Positions 42,630-52,050 of a stretch of 64,000 nucleotides of DNA are shown here, one piece after another. A program made the position numbers and the translations under genes. This DNA is from Desulfurispira natronophila (GTDB lineage Bacteria > Chrysiogenota > Chrysiogenetes > Chrysiogenales > Chrysiogenaceae). The stretch's first letter is position 1. The number at the start of each line of letters is the position of its first letter. Location of the stretch: NCBI RefSeq assembly GCF_014203025.1, contig NZ_JACHID010000001.1:62001-126000 (forward strand). Direction: 5' to 3'. Below the pieces are notes generated by a model, which saw only the letters and a program-made list of their open reading frames with translations, had not been told where the DNA came from and did not search any database.

Positions 42630-43876
42630 CGAATATGGCCGCTTCCATTAATTATGTACTTGCTGCTGGTAAGGTCGCGCAGCCCCATTGGGCCACGGCA
42701 GTGAAGTTTCTGGGTAGATATGCCAATTTCGGCTCCCATACCAAACTGTCCTCCATCGGTAAAACGGGTGGAGGCGTTGACGTAAACGGCAGCAGCATCA
42801 ACTTGTGTCTGAAATTGTCGTGCACGTTGGTAGTCATCAGTGACTATAGCTTCAGAGTGGCCGGATCCGTATTGACGGATATGCTCTATTGCCTGCTCAA
42901 AAGATTCGACTATCCGCAAGTTTAAAATCAGATCGAGATATTCGGTATTCCAGTCTTCTTCAGTAGCGACCTTGGTCTGATCGGGGCAAATTTTTACCGT
43001 TTGTGAGCAACCGCGAATTTCCACTTTCTTTTTTTCCAGCTCTGCACACAGTTTGGGGAGAATTTCGCCGGCGATATCCTTGTGCACCAAAAGCGTTTCC
43101 ATGGCATTGCAGACACCCGGGCGCTGCACCTTGGAGTTTATGGCAATCTGGTGGGCCATTTTGTGATCTGCTTTTGCATCAAGGTAGACGTGGCACAGTC
43201 CCTTGTCGTGCTTGACCACTGGAATGCGTGAGTGCTCGGTAACAAAGCCGATAAGGCCTTCACCACCACGGGGAACCACCAGATCTATATGCTGGTCGAG
43301 CTGCAACAACTCTTCCATTAGATTGCGATCAGGGTCTTCAACAATAGTGACCAGTTCTGGCGGCAACTTCATTTCAGAAAGAGCGTGCTTAAGAGACCTG
43401 CCTATGGCGGTTACAGAGTGGATGGCCTCTTTTCCACCTCGCAATATGCAGGCGTTGCCAGACATCAGGCACAGACCAGCGGCATCGCTGGCTACATTGG
43501 GACGGGACTCAAAGATTATCATGACAACGCCTATGGGAACACGCATCTTGGCGATCTCCAGGCCATTGTCCAGTATCTTGAAATCGTATTTTTCACCTAC
43601 GGGATCCTGGGACTGAGCAATCTGTCGCAGGGAACTGGCCATATCCTGTATACGCTCAGGATTCAATAGCAGGCGGTCAAGCAGAGCGTTGGACAGTCCG
43701 GCCTTGCGCCCATCAGCCATGTCCTGCTGGTTGCCTTCAAGTATGGACTCACTGTGTGAGATAAGGTGATCTGCCATTTTATTGAGCAAGTTACGCTTCT
43801 GCACACCGGTTAATGTTGCCAGGGTATGCTTGGCACTTTTGGCACTGGTTGCGTATCGAAGTGCTGGACTACTCAT
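42626..43876 (-). CDS. proA: gamma-glutamyl phosphate reductase
   Basis: ProA reduces glutamyl-5-phosphate to the semialdehyde in proline synthesis. This 416-residue protein starts at ATG 43876, with GAGGAG six bases upstream. Visible motifs are MRVPIGVVMIIFESRPNV, the catalytic cysteine in QRPGVCNAMETLLVH, and VYVNASTRFTDGGQFGMGAE near the C-terminus. It lies 18 bases after proB and overlaps nadD, so it belongs to a proB-proA-nadD operon. Confidence 0.96.
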   Translation of the reverse strand: MSSPALRYATSAKSAKHTLATLTGVQKRNLLNKMADHLISHSESILEGNQQDMADGRKAGLSNALLDRLLLNPERIQDMASSLRQIAQSQDPVGEKYDFKILDNGLEIAKMRVPIGVVMIIFESRPNVASDAAGLCLMSGNACILRGGKEAIHSVTAIGRSLKHALSEMKLPPELVTIVEDPDRNLMEELLQLDQHIDLVVPRGGEGLIGFVTEHSRIPVVKHDKGLCHVYLDAKADHKMAHQIAINSKVQRPGVCNAMETLLVHKDIAGEILPKLCAELEKKKVEIRGCSQTVKICPDQTKVATEEDWNTEYLDLILNLRIVESFEQAIEHIRQYGSGHSEAIVTDDYQRARQFQTQVDAAAVYVNASTRFTDGGQFGMGAEIGISTQKLHCRGPMGLRDLTSSKYIINGSGHIR

Positions 43877-43894
43877 GAACATCTCCTCGTATCA

Positions 43895-45046
43895 TTAGGT
43901 GTACAGAACCAGGTTGTCTCTATGTATCAAGTCATTATGAAAGGTATACCCCAAAACGTGTTCTATTTCAGTAGATTTCTTTCCTTTGATACGCTCAATC
44001 TCAGTGGCGTTATAGTAGACAAGCCCTTTGGCAATAATGTTTCCGTGTGGATCAACAATTTCGACGCAGTCACCACGCTCAAAATCTCCCGCTACTGAAG
44101 TGGCTCCAATAGGGAGCAGACTTGCGTCTCGTTCTCTCAGAGCTTTAACAGCACCGTCATCTACAAAAATCTGGCCACGGCTAAGCAAAGATTGCAAAAT
44201 CCAGCGCTTGCGTGCCGAAACAACATCAGTTGCAGGAACAAAGAGGGTGCCGCGACTCAGGCCCTGGGAAAGACGACGCAGGGCGTGATTGCCCTTACCG
44301 CAGCCAATAATCACGTTGATGCCAGCATTAATGCAGGTTCGGGCAGCACTGACCTTGGTCGCCATACCACCAGTACCTACACTGGATGTGCTGGCTCCGG
44401 CCATGGCTTCTATACGCTGGTCTATGGAGTGGACTACGGGAATATGCTCTGCTATGGGGTTGAGTTGGGGGTTGGCGGTGTAGAGTCCATCGATGTCACT
44501 GAGAATAATGTTCAGGTCAGCATTTACCACGCCGGCTACCATAGCTGACAGGGAGTCGTTGTCACCAAAGCGTATTTCATCAGTGGCAACGGTGTCGTTT
44601 TCGTTGACAATGGGCAAGACTCCCAGCTCAAACAGGGCCTCAAAGGTGTTGTGAGAGTTGAGATACCGCTTACGGTCCTCAAGGTCTTCCCGGGTGAGAA
44701 GAATCTGAGCCACGGCTATACCGTAGACGCGGAAGGCTCGTTCGTATTCCCACATCAAACCCATTTGGCCAATGGCTGCATAAGCTTGCTTCAACGGTAA
44801 CGTGCGAGGGCGAATGGTGCGGCTGAGGCGAGCCATGGCCGTGGCAATTGAGCCTGAGGTAACCACCACTACTTCCCGTCCACTTTGACGTATTTCGCAG
44901 ATGTCCTCGGCCAGGGTATAGAGAAAGGGAAGGTTAAGGCCCCCACCCGTAAGCAAAACGTTGCTTCCTACCTTGATGACAATGCGACGTGCATTATCAA
45001 TGGTTTCAACAAGAGTGGTGGTTTGCTGTGCCATAGAGCCATCCAT
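43895..45046 (-). CDS. proB: glutamate 5-kinase
   Basis: ProB phosphorylates glutamate, the first step of proline synthesis. The 383 residues contain the amino acid kinase domain (IVIKVGSNVLL, LPIVNENDTVATDEIRFGDN, GTGGMATKVSAA) and a C-terminal PUA domain (about residues 290-370), as in full-length ProB. ATG 45046 is used; an in-frame ATG at 45034 (MAQQ) is equally possible because neither has a strong ribosome site. It is the first gene of the proB-proA-nadD operon. Confidence 0.95.
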   Translation of the reverse strand: MDGSMAQQTTTLVETIDNARRIVIKVGSNVLLTGGGLNLPFLYTLAEDICEIRQSGREVVVVTSGSIATAMARLSRTIRPRTLPLKQAYAAIGQMGLMWEYERAFRVYGIAVAQILLTREDLEDRKRYLNSHNTFEALFELGVLPIVNENDTVATDEIRFGDNDSLSAMVAGVVNADLNIILSDIDGLYTANPQLNPIAEHIPVVHSIDQRIEAMAGASTSSVGTGGMATKVSAARTCINAGINVIIGCGKGNHALRRLSQGLSRGTLFVPATDVVSARKRWILQSLLSRGQIFVDDGAVKALRERDASLLPIGATSVAGDFERGDCVEIVDPHGNIIAKGLVYYNATEIERIKGKKSTEIEHVLGYTFHNDLIHRDNLVLYT

Positions 45047-45243
45047 ACGGTAAAAAGTTTACTCTATCATGGTGCGAGTTGATAAATTACTCTACGTCGC
45101 CAAACTGTAGTTGTGCTGCTGTCCACTTGCCTGTACCAGTACCTGTGGCATTTGTATGGGCCTATGGCCTGAGCCATTCTGTGGGTTGCACAGGTCCGCT
45201 TATGAGGCACGAGCGTTAAGCTATTGGCCAAGCAGTCGTGAGT

Positions 45244-45277
45244 GAAAAAAAAAGCAACTCTCAGGCGAGAGTTGCTT
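45244..45277 (-). terminator. rho-independent terminator after tRNA-Gln
   Basis: AGCAACTCTC and GAGAGTTGCT form a perfect 10-base stem around AGGC. On the minus strand it is followed by a run of nine T. It lies 10 bases past the 3' end of the tRNA. Confidence 0.9.
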
Positions 45278-45286
45278 GGTGTGGCG

Positions 45287-45361
45287 TGGCTGGGGTGCGA
45301 GGATTCGAACCTCGGAATGGCGATACCAAAAACCGCTGCCTTACCGCTTGGCTACACCCCA
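45287..45361 (-). tRNA. tRNA-Gln (anticodon TTG)
   Basis: Read on the minus strand this 75-base gene begins TGGGGTGTAGCCAAGCGGTA, has the anticodon loop TTTTGGT (anticodon TTG), the T-loop GGTTCGAATCC, and an acceptor stem closing with CACCCCA. The terminal CCA is encoded. The sequence is close to E. coli glutamine tRNA. A strong terminator follows at once. Confidence 0.96.
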
Positions 45362-45495
45362 ATGTGTTTCATGCAACGGCGTTAAGGAATACGCCAACAG
45401 GGCAGAAATGTCAAGGGTAAATTGGATAATTCTGCACACTAATTGTCGAGCTTGGTGTAGATCTGCGTGAGCAGGAGTATCGTCAGGGTGATTTC

Positions 45496-46827
45496 TTATG
45501 TGCTCTGCTGTGAAACGATTCCACCCACACAGTCGTAGGGCATTGCTTGCTCGATACTTACGGTTACCATATCTCCTGTAGCTGCCTGTCCGTCGTTGAT
45601 AAGCACTTTGCCATCGACTTCCGGTGCCTGAAAAATGGCTCGACCTTGTAAAAGCAGCTCTGTCTCGTCACTTATTCCTTCGACCAGCACAGAATACTCT
45701 TTACCAACTCGCATTTCATTACGCTGTTGTGAGATCTCTTGTTGCAGCTCCATAATTACTTCAGCTCGGTGGCGGGCTACCTCATGGGGTATTTTATTCG
45801 AGAGTTTATGGGCAGCAGCCAACTCTTCATCGGAATAGGCAAATACTCCCAGGTGGTCAAACTGCAGTGTCTCCACCCCCTGGCATAACTGAGCAAAATC
45901 ATTTTCAGACTCACCGGGGAAGCCCGTAAGCAAGGTAGTTCGAATGGCGATATCTGGCATGGCAGTACGCAGTCGTTTGATCAAGGTGGCAATTTGTTCA
46001 TAGTTAATGTGACGGTTCATTCGCTTGAGAACAGCGTTGCTGAAATGCTGAAAAGGGATGTCCACGTATTTGCAAATTTTCTCTTCCCGAGCTATCACTT
46101 CAATTAAATCGTCATCAAAGTGGTTCGGATAAGTGTAAAGTACCCGTATCCACAGGAGACCTTCAATTTTACACAGAGCTTGCAGCAGAGAAGCCAATGA
46201 TCTTTTGCCGTATAGGTCAAGTCCGTATTCGGTACTGTCCTGGCTGATAACTACGAGTTCTTTGACACCGCCGGCAGCCATCTGTCGCGCCTCTTCCACT
46301 AACTCCTCCATGGAACGGGATTGGTAGGGTCCGCGGATGCGTGGAATAATACAAAACGTACAGCTGTTGCTGCAGCCTTCGGCAATTTTCAGATAGGCTG
46401 TATAGAAAGGAGTAGTCAGGAGGCGATTGCCAGGGAGTTGACCGTCGTAACGGCGAGGGAAAAAGTTCTGCAGTTTTAATTCCAGCCGCTGGGGCAGGGC
46501 CTCCATGCTGGCAGGACTGGTATCCACAAAGATGTCGACTTCAGGCAGTTCTTGATGCAGCTCTTTCTCGTGCAGGGTCACCAGGCAGCCTGCCACGATC
46601 AGCACCTGGCACTGGCCCTCCTCTTTGTAGCGGCAGTGCTCCACGATGGCATCTATGGATTCGTTTTTGGCGTCCAGAATAAAGCCGCATGTGTTAATAA
46701 AAATAATGTCTGCACTGGCGGGATTGTCCACCGGGTGTACGGGACGCTGCAGAAGTCCTGCCAGCATATGTTCGGTGTCCACGAGGTTTTTGGCACAGCC
46801 CAGGCTGAGCGTGTAGAGTTGGTACAC
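45496..46827 (-). CDS. rimO: ribosomal protein S12 methylthiotransferase RimO
   Basis: RimO is a radical-SAM enzyme that adds a methylthio group to an aspartate of ribosomal protein S12. This 443-residue protein has the N-terminal UPF0004 domain with its three cysteines (LGCAKNLVDTE, NTCGF, AGC), the radical-SAM motif CSNSCTFCIIP, and a C-terminal TRAM domain (about 375-440). RIRGPYQSR favours RimO over MiaB. The start is GTG 46827, three bases after the stop of the DUF502 gene, which supplies the ribosome site AAGGGAG. Confidence 0.94.
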   Translation of the reverse strand: MYQLYTLSLGCAKNLVDTEHMLAGLLQRPVHPVDNPASADIIFINTCGFILDAKNESIDAIVEHCRYKEEGQCQVLIVAGCLVTLHEKELHQELPEVDIFVDTSPASMEALPQRLELKLQNFFPRRYDGQLPGNRLLTTPFYTAYLKIAEGCSNSCTFCIIPRIRGPYQSRSMEELVEEARQMAAGGVKELVVISQDSTEYGLDLYGKRSLASLLQALCKIEGLLWIRVLYTYPNHFDDDLIEVIAREEKICKYVDIPFQHFSNAVLKRMNRHINYEQIATLIKRLRTAMPDIAIRTTLLTGFPGESENDFAQLCQGVETLQFDHLGVFAYSDEELAAAHKLSNKIPHEVARHRAEVIMELQQEISQQRNEMRVGKEYSVLVEGISDETELLLQGRAIFQAPEVDGKVLINDGQAATGDMVTVSIEQAMPYDCVGGIVSQQST

Positions 46828-46830
46828 GGC

Positions 46831-47424
46831 CTATACTCCCTTGTTGCTACGTTTGGTCATATTGGCGGTCACCACGATGCGCATGGCCTCCTCAACTCCA
46901 ATATCCAGATTTTTCAAACGGGAGTGATCCACATAAACGGTAAAACCGCCGATCTGGTAGCTCAAAGGGATATAGACCGCTACTTCATCGGGATTGTCCG
47001 AGCCAATGGTTTGCCCACCCTTTTGGTCAGTAATAAAGCCAATGAGTTTCATGCCCTGTACATCTACTGTAACCACCGAGCCAAATTCTTTTTTGCTGTT
47101 GGCCTTGGAAACAAAGGTCATCAGATCCTTAAGACCGGTAATGGCAGTTTTGACGAGAGGGATGCGTTGCAGCAAGCTTTCGCTGTACTCGATGATAATG
47201 CGGAACAGGTAGAGGTTGACAGTCCAGCCGATAAACAGCAACACACCGACGCTGGCCAAAATCCCCAAGCCAGGAAAGTAGAGCAGATCGGGCAAAAAAT
47301 AGCGCAAAATGCCACCAATAAAACTCTCAATTGTTGTTACTAGCCAAAAAATTAAGTAGAGGGTCAGGGCCAGGGGAAGAACCAGGCCCAGCCCCTTGAA
47401 TGATCTTTTGAGCCACTCTTTCAT
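46831..47424 (-). CDS. DUF502-family membrane protein
   Basis: This 197-residue inner-membrane protein has two hydrophobic helices (about residues 10-32 and 52-75) and a cytoplasmic beta-rich domain. The motifs LKRSFKGLGLVLPLALTLYL, RIPLVKTAITGLKDL and YIPLSYQIGGF are typical of the DUF502 family, whose biochemical role I do not know. ATG 47424 has GGAG upstream. It is followed after three bases by rimO and is probably co-transcribed with it. Confidence 0.88.
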   Translation of the reverse strand: MKEWLKRSFKGLGLVLPLALTLYLIFWLVTTIESFIGGILRYFLPDLLYFPGLGILASVGVLLFIGWTVNLYLFRIIIEYSESLLQRIPLVKTAITGLKDLMTFVSKANSKKEFGSVVTVDVQGMKLIGFITDQKGGQTIGSDNPDEVAVYIPLSYQIGGFTVYVDHSRLKNLDIGVEEAMRIVVTANMTKRSNKGV

Positions 47425-47502
47425 GTATTACTCCTTAATGTTAGTGCAGCTGCGTGCAATACCCGGCTCCTCCCAGAGAGAGGGCAAGCGAAGTGGTACG
47501 GT

Positions 47503-48342
47503 TTATGGGATTTTTCTGTTTTCTTGCCCATGTTTTCGCGCACAGTTTGCCAGGTGCCGAAATAGTGCCCGCTGAGCGGGCCGATAAAAGAGGTACTCGG
47601 GATGCCACTGTACTCCCAACACGAAGGTGTGATCTTGGCTTTCGATAGCTTGTACTACTTGCTGTTCTTCGCGAGCGCTGATGACCATAGCCTGGCCCAG
47701 TGTGTTGATAGCTTGGTCGTGCAGGGAATTTACCCACTGTACAGGACTTCCCATTAGCTGGCTCAGGCAGGTTTGAGGCGTTACTACAATTTTTTTACGT
47801 GGGAGAACCGAGTATAATCGGGGAACTTCACCATAAAAACTGGATAGGTCGCGAAAAAGCGTACCACCACTGACGATATTTATAAGCTGTGCTCCACGAC
47901 ATATGCCAAGGATGGGGATGTCCTGCTCGAGGGCAGTGCGAATCAGAGATGTTTCCAGCATGTCACGGGCACTGTCAAACTGTCGAGGGTTTTTGGTGCT
48001 GAGCAGGCGCCGGGCGACAAAAAGGAGGGGAGCGATCAAGAGGGATATGAGCTGAGAGCCCAGGGCAGGTCGCTGGTCCTCTTCACCGGCACTTTCGATC
48101 AGTAACAGCTCTTCGTTATCCACGGGGTCGCCGTAGAGAGATGGGTCAACATCGGCTCCGCCGCCAATAATAATGCCATCCAGCACGTCGGCACCCACGG
48201 GTCGCATTGGGGTCAGGCGCAAGGGAATGCCTCCTCCCAGGCGCACACAGAGGTTGGTGCACCACCAGGCGGCCAATCCCCCTTTTTGCGGTCCGGTGAC
48301 TCCGATAATGGGGCGTTTGTGGCGACGCTTTACTTGAGCCAA
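47503..48342 (-). CDS. class I glutamine amidotransferase-like (peptidase C26) hydrolase
   Basis: This protein of about 279 residues is similar to gamma-glutamyl-GABA hydrolase (PuuD-like, peptidase C26). The nucleophile elbow is ILGICRGAQLINI (Cys), and the catalytic His-Glu pair is in VQWHPEYLF. IIGGGADVDPSLYG is the usual N-terminal loop. TTG 48342 with GGGTGGA upstream is my preferred start; a GTG at 48369 would add nine residues. It overlaps the end of the amidoligase gene by 13 bases. The pair suggests one enzyme forming and the other cleaving or supplying nitrogen to a glutamyl amide. Confidence 0.8.
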   Translation of the reverse strand: MAQVKRRHKRPIIGVTGPQKGGLAAWWCTNLCVRLGGGIPLRLTPMRPVGADVLDGIIIGGGADVDPSLYGDPVDNEELLLIESAGEEDQRPALGSQLISLLIAPLLFVARRLLSTKNPRQFDSARDMLETSLIRTALEQDIPILGICRGAQLINIVSGGTLFRDLSSFYGEVPRLYSVLPRKKIVVTPQTCLSQLMGSPVQWVNSLHDQAINTLGQAMVISAREEQQVVQAIESQDHTFVLGVQWHPEYLFYRPAQRALFRHLANCARKHGQENRKIP

Positions 48343-49328
48343 TCGTCCACCCGTGCAGGCCACTGCCACTGTATAACACTGAAGGTCTTTTCCATAAGCT
48401 CCAGCAACTCAGCTGCCATAGATCTGAGCTTCTGTGGCTCCTCCACCAGACGTTCAACCTGGACCCAGTAACTCCACTCCCGGGCAATGGACCAGTTTGG
48501 ATCATCGATGAGGCTGTTGGGCAAGCGATAGTGAAAGGTGGGACGGCCTTGGGTCAAGCCTTTTTCAATAGGATACGCCTCCACAATTTCCGGATGCAGG
48601 TACATAAAGAGTGGCAGCATGTCCAGGGGGCGGTTCCGGGTGGGGTTGTGCTGCATATAGTCTCGTATAAGTTTATCCAGTGGAGGCTCGTATTGCTGAT
48701 CGAGTACGAGCTTGATGTAGTCAGCAGGAAATTCATCGATGTAAGGTGTTACCCGTCGACTAAAGTCAATATGAGAGTTTTTGAATATCCAAGGGTAGAG
48801 TACCAAGAACGAGCGTAGGCTATCACGGATGTAATCGGGTTCAAGGGACGCAAGCTCTGGGTTGAAGTGGAGTCCAAAGGCGTAGCGCAGGGCTGACTTA
48901 CTCCCCAGGGCTCGCCTGAGGCGCAGTCGCTCGCGCAGCTCTTCTATTTCCCCGAGAGAATCAAGTGGCAGGGGAGGGCTCACCATTTCGTAAGGGACAA
49001 CCCAGGAGGCGACGTCGGATAGTAGCTCTTCCAGGTTTTCTCCCAAGGGCAAGCTTTTTGGATCCACCCCCATTTTTTGCATCAAAGTGACATATTTTTG
49101 CGAGTTCAGGAGTGAAGAGTCCAGCTCCACTACAAAATCTCCCCTACTTGTGTCCTTGACGTGGTGCACAAAGGGATTTTTAATTTGATGGCTGCCACCC
49201 CAGATGGCGATTATTTCCTCGACAACCTGGATTGGGTCAAGATTGGTGAACTCTATCTCTACGCCAACCCGACGAACATTATTCTCGTCAGTTGTAAGTC
49301 GTGAAGGCAGAGGGAGACTTTTCTTCAT
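48330..49328 (-). CDS. putative amidoligase (glutamine synthetase-like fold)
   Basis: This 332-residue protein has the N-terminal signature RRVGVEIEFTNLDP and a following DFVVELDSSLL, characteristic of the amidoligase family (ATP-dependent, COOH-NH2 ligases related to glutamine synthetase). VVPYEMVSPPLPL and YAFGLHFNPEL continue the pattern. The substrate is unknown. Its gene overlaps a class I glutamine amidotransferase gene. Amidoligase and amidotransferase pairing has been noted in comparative genomics and linked to peptide or small-molecule amide metabolism. It lies nine bases after pepA, an aminopeptidase, which may complete a peptide-processing operon. Confidence 0.82.
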   Translation of the reverse strand: MKKSLPLPSRLTTDENNVRRVGVEIEFTNLDPIQVVEEIIAIWGGSHQIKNPFVHHVKDTSRGDFVVELDSSLLNSQKYVTLMQKMGVDPKSLPLGENLEELLSDVASWVVPYEMVSPPLPLDSLGEIEELRERLRLRRALGSKSALRYAFGLHFNPELASLEPDYIRDSLRSFLVLYPWIFKNSHIDFSRRVTPYIDEFPADYIKLVLDQQYEPPLDKLIRDYMQHNPTRNRPLDMLPLFMYLHPEIVEAYPIEKGLTQGRPTFHYRLPNSLIDDPNWSIAREWSYWVQVERLVEEPQKLRSMAAELLELMEKTFSVIQWQWPARVDDWLK

Positions 49329-49337
49329 GAATTTGGC

Positions 49338-50723
49338 CTACTTATTGGTGATAAGACCATAAAATGCCCGAACACCGCTGCCAGTTGCTCCCTTTTTATG
49401 GAAGTACTCTTTTTTTCCATCCCAGCCCGTTCCGGCAATATCAAGGTGCACCCATGGGGTTCCCTTAGGTACAAAGCGGCGCAGGAAAAGTCCGGCGGTG
49501 ATGGTACCGGCCTCCTTGCCTCCCACATTCTGAATGTCGGCGTAGTCGCTTCTTAGCTGTTCGTCGTACTCATCAAATGCGGGAAGTTGCCACAGGCGTT
49601 CCTGGTATTTTTGTGCGGCATTGGTGACGGTGCTGGCCAGCTCATCGTCGTTGCTGATTACTCCAATGGCGTGGGAGCCCAGTGCAACAACGCAGGCACC
49701 AGTCAGTGTGGCAATATCGGCAATACAGCTTGGCTGATAGGTTTTTGCCCCATATGCTATAGCGTCGCAAAGTATTAAGCGCCCTTCTGCATCGGTGTTG
49801 ATTATCTCGATAGTAGTACCATTATAGGCTTTGACAATGTCACCTGGTTTGTTGGCATTTCCATTAGGCATGTTTTCTGTGGCTGGAATAATACCTACAA
49901 CGTCCTTTTTAATGCCCAGGCGCCCAATGAGGTCAAAGGTTCCCAACACAGCTGCTCCACCACACATGTCGTACTTCATTTCTTCCATTGCAGCCGACGG
50001 TTTAATTGATATGCCGCCACTATCAAATGTCAGTCCTTTGCCTACCAAGAGTACTGGTGGCTCATCGGAACCTGAGCGCTGACGTAAAATAATTACTTTT
50101 CCTGGCTGGTCGCTGCCTCTGGCGACGGAACAAAAAGATCCCATACCCAAAGACTCGGCTTCTGCTTCTTCGATTATTTTAACCTCAAATCCCCAGGTTT
50201 GTGCCAGCTGTTGTGCCGTATCTGCAAGATACGTAGGAGTGGCAATATTGCCTGGAAGGTCACCCAGGCGGCGGCTCAGATTCATGGAGAGGCCTATGGC
50301 AAGTCCTTCCTGAAATGACTGCTCATGTGAGTCAGTGTAAATGCCTTCCAGGTTAAAATCTTGTTCCTCGGGATTTGGGCTTTTTGTGTCTCGGTAGGTG
50401 TAGGATGCCAGCGCAGCACCCAGGGCGCAGTCACGGGCTTCGGTTGCGTCGTTGAATGTTGAGAAGTGTAAAAAGGAATGACGGGCTTTACGGGCTGCTT
50501 TGAGAGCGACAGCTCCTGCGGTAAGAAATCGGTCGGAAGATTTTTCTTCAAGTCCGACAAAAAGGAGAAGATCATCGCCACTTGCTAATATGACAGTATC
50601 TTTGGGTTTGGCAAAAAAACCCATTTTTTTTAAAGCGCTTGATTGGGAGAGTGAGTCGAGATCAGAGGGCCTAACCAGTTGACATTTCAGTGCATGGCTG
50701 TCGGTGCTATATTGCAGGGTCAT
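49338..50723 (-). CDS. pepA: leucyl aminopeptidase (M17)
   Basis: This is a 461-residue cytosolic metallo-aminopeptidase. The N-terminal domain (about residues 1-150) is variable. The catalytic domain shows VGKGLTFDSGGISIKP, the M17 signature NTDAEGRLILCDA (about 318-330) and a C-terminal GTGWDGKKEYFHKKGATG. All metal-binding acidic residues in these motifs are present, and the length is slightly short for the family. ATG 50723 has GGAG upstream. It is the first gene of a probable pepA-amidoligase-GATase operon. Confidence 0.94.
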   Translation of the reverse strand: MTLQYSTDSHALKCQLVRPSDLDSLSQSSALKKMGFFAKPKDTVILASGDDLLLFVGLEEKSSDRFLTAGAVALKAARKARHSFLHFSTFNDATEARDCALGAALASYTYRDTKSPNPEEQDFNLEGIYTDSHEQSFQEGLAIGLSMNLSRRLGDLPGNIATPTYLADTAQQLAQTWGFEVKIIEEAEAESLGMGSFCSVARGSDQPGKVIILRQRSGSDEPPVLLVGKGLTFDSGGISIKPSAAMEEMKYDMCGGAAVLGTFDLIGRLGIKKDVVGIIPATENMPNGNANKPGDIVKAYNGTTIEIINTDAEGRLILCDAIAYGAKTYQPSCIADIATLTGACVVALGSHAIGVISNDDELASTVTNAAQKYQERLWQLPAFDEYDEQLRSDYADIQNVGGKEAGTITAGLFLRRFVPKGTPWVHLDIAGTGWDGKKEYFHKKGATGSGVRAFYGLITNK

Positions 50724-50878
50724 TGGTAATCTCCTTTTTTATGGGCGGATAGGATTTATTGTCGCGCTGGACAATATATTTGGTTTATTCCTTGCATATG
50801 TAGCACGCAGTGGTGCCACTTGGCAATGCCTGCCGTGGCTCTCATCCCACAACAACACTGCACCAGGAGATGTTTTTT

Positions 50879-51277
50879 ATGAACCCCATGAGCCAGGATC
50901 GTATGAATGAGATCATGCGTCAAATGCGTGCTGCAGAACCCGTGAGTGAATCCATTCAGCGCTTTGAAAAGGCACGTGCATTTGTACAGCGTGAACTGCA
51001 AAAGGCACGGGCGGTACATCAGAAATTTTCGCCGGAAGTGGAGGAGTTCTGCCCCGAGTTTCACCACTTTATTCAGAATCTTGAGCCATTTCAAAAGCAT
51101 CCGGCAGAGAGTTATATCGATGCGGAAGATCGTGCGCTGGAGCAATACCGGTCTTTATTGGAAGTCATGCACACCTTCTTTACTCGTCTGCCCTGTGTGC
51201 TTTCCCATGATGAACTTGAGCAATGCCCCACCCTGCAGGACTACTTGAAGAGCTGCGAAATGGAAGCGGCGGGGTAA
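50879..51277 (+). CDS. hypothetical helical protein upstream of dut
   Basis: This is a 132-residue soluble protein starting at ATG 50879 with AGGAGA upstream. It is predicted all-helical with many charged residues (MSQDRMNEIMRQMRAAEPVS, HQKFSPEVEEFCPEFHHFI). It contains three cysteines but no CxxC pair. It is divergent from pepA and ends six bases before the dut start, so it is probably co-transcribed with dut. The family is not recognised. Confidence 0.6.
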   Translation: MNPMSQDRMNEIMRQMRAAEPVSESIQRFEKARAFVQRELQKARAVHQKFSPEVEEFCPEFHHFIQNLEPFQKHPAESYIDAEDRALEQYRSLLEVMHTFFTRLPCVLSHDELEQCPTLQDYLKSCEMEAAG

Positions 51278-51282
51278 ACGGC

Positions 51283-51714
51283 GTGAAGCTCCTGTTTCAG
51301 AAGCTGGAACATATATATAAGCTGCCTGCTTATCAAAGTGCTGGAGCCAGCGGTATGGATATTTATGCCGCTTCGGATGAGGTATTGCCTGTGGCCATCA
51401 CCATTGCGGTACCTACGGGCTTTGCCATAGCCATACCCCCAGGATACGAAGCACAACTGCGTGCCCGCAGTGGTCTGGCATTGCGGCATAATATTGTACT
51501 ACCCAATGCGCCGGGTACCATAGATAGTGATTATCGTGGCGAAGTAAAGATACTTATGCTCAATCTGGGGTCAGAAAAATATCATATCCGTCGCGGGGAT
51601 CGCATAGCCCAGATGGTGATTGCCCCTGTGATCCAGGCAATGCCGACTGCTGTAAAAGTACTGCCGACAACCGACCGGGGAGAAGGTGGATTTGGCAGTA
51701 CAGGCAGGCAGTAG
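51283..51714 (+). CDS. dut: dUTP diphosphatase
   Basis: Dut converts dUTP to dUMP and keeps uracil out of DNA. This 143-residue protein has the five trimeric dUTPase motifs: SAGASGMDIYA, RARSGLALRHNIVL, NAPGTIDSDYRGEV, RRGDRIAQMVIAP and the C-terminal RGEGGFGSTG. GTG 51283 follows GGCGGGG; an ATG at 51223 lies inside the previous gene and adds residues not found in the family. The length is normal. Confidence 0.95.
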   Translation: MKLLFQKLEHIYKLPAYQSAGASGMDIYAASDEVLPVAITIAVPTGFAIAIPPGYEAQLRARSGLALRHNIVLPNAPGTIDSDYRGEVKILMLNLGSEKYHIRRGDRIAQMVIAPVIQAMPTAVKVLPTTDRGEGGFGSTGRQ

Positions 51715-51842
51715 ATAAGTTATCAGTGGCTCAGGTTCCTACCTGAATTTGACATTCCTCAAGGCAGAGCAGACCATAAAGACTATAATAACAAGCCATA
51801 AATGAGTGATATCGTCCACCTGTACACAAGAGAAGGTCTGTC

Positions 51843-52034
51843 ATGGCCCGCAAAGTTATTGTTGATCAGGAAAGCTGTATTGCCTGTGGCATGTGTTACG
51901 ATCTGGTACCGGAAGTTTTCAGCGCCCTTGAAGACGGCATGGCACAGGTGCATGATTCTCAGGGTGCCTCAGAAGAGCAGATTCAGGAAGCTATTGACGC
52001 CTGTCCTGTGGCCTGTATTCACTGGGAAGAATAA
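51843..52034 (+). CDS. single-cluster ferredoxin
   Basis: This 63-residue acidic protein carries CIACGMC and the distal CPVAC, which provide the four ligands of one [4Fe-4S] cluster, as in small low-potential ferredoxins. A Cys lies at every ligand position, so a [3Fe-4S] type is less likely. ATG 51843 is preceded by a weak GGT-type site. A strong bidirectional terminator follows 16 bases after the stop. It may donate electrons to cytoplasmic enzymes; no partner is adjacent. Confidence 0.9.
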   Translation: MARKVIVDQESCIACGMCYDLVPEVFSALEDGMAQVHDSQGASEEQIQEAIDACPVACIHWEE

Positions 52035-52050
52035 CCTCTCGAACATACGT

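Noticed and set aside
46552-47343. Open frame of about 263 codons antisense to rimO and the DUF502 gene
   Set aside because: It spans two well-supported genes on the opposite strand and shows no protein-like motif.
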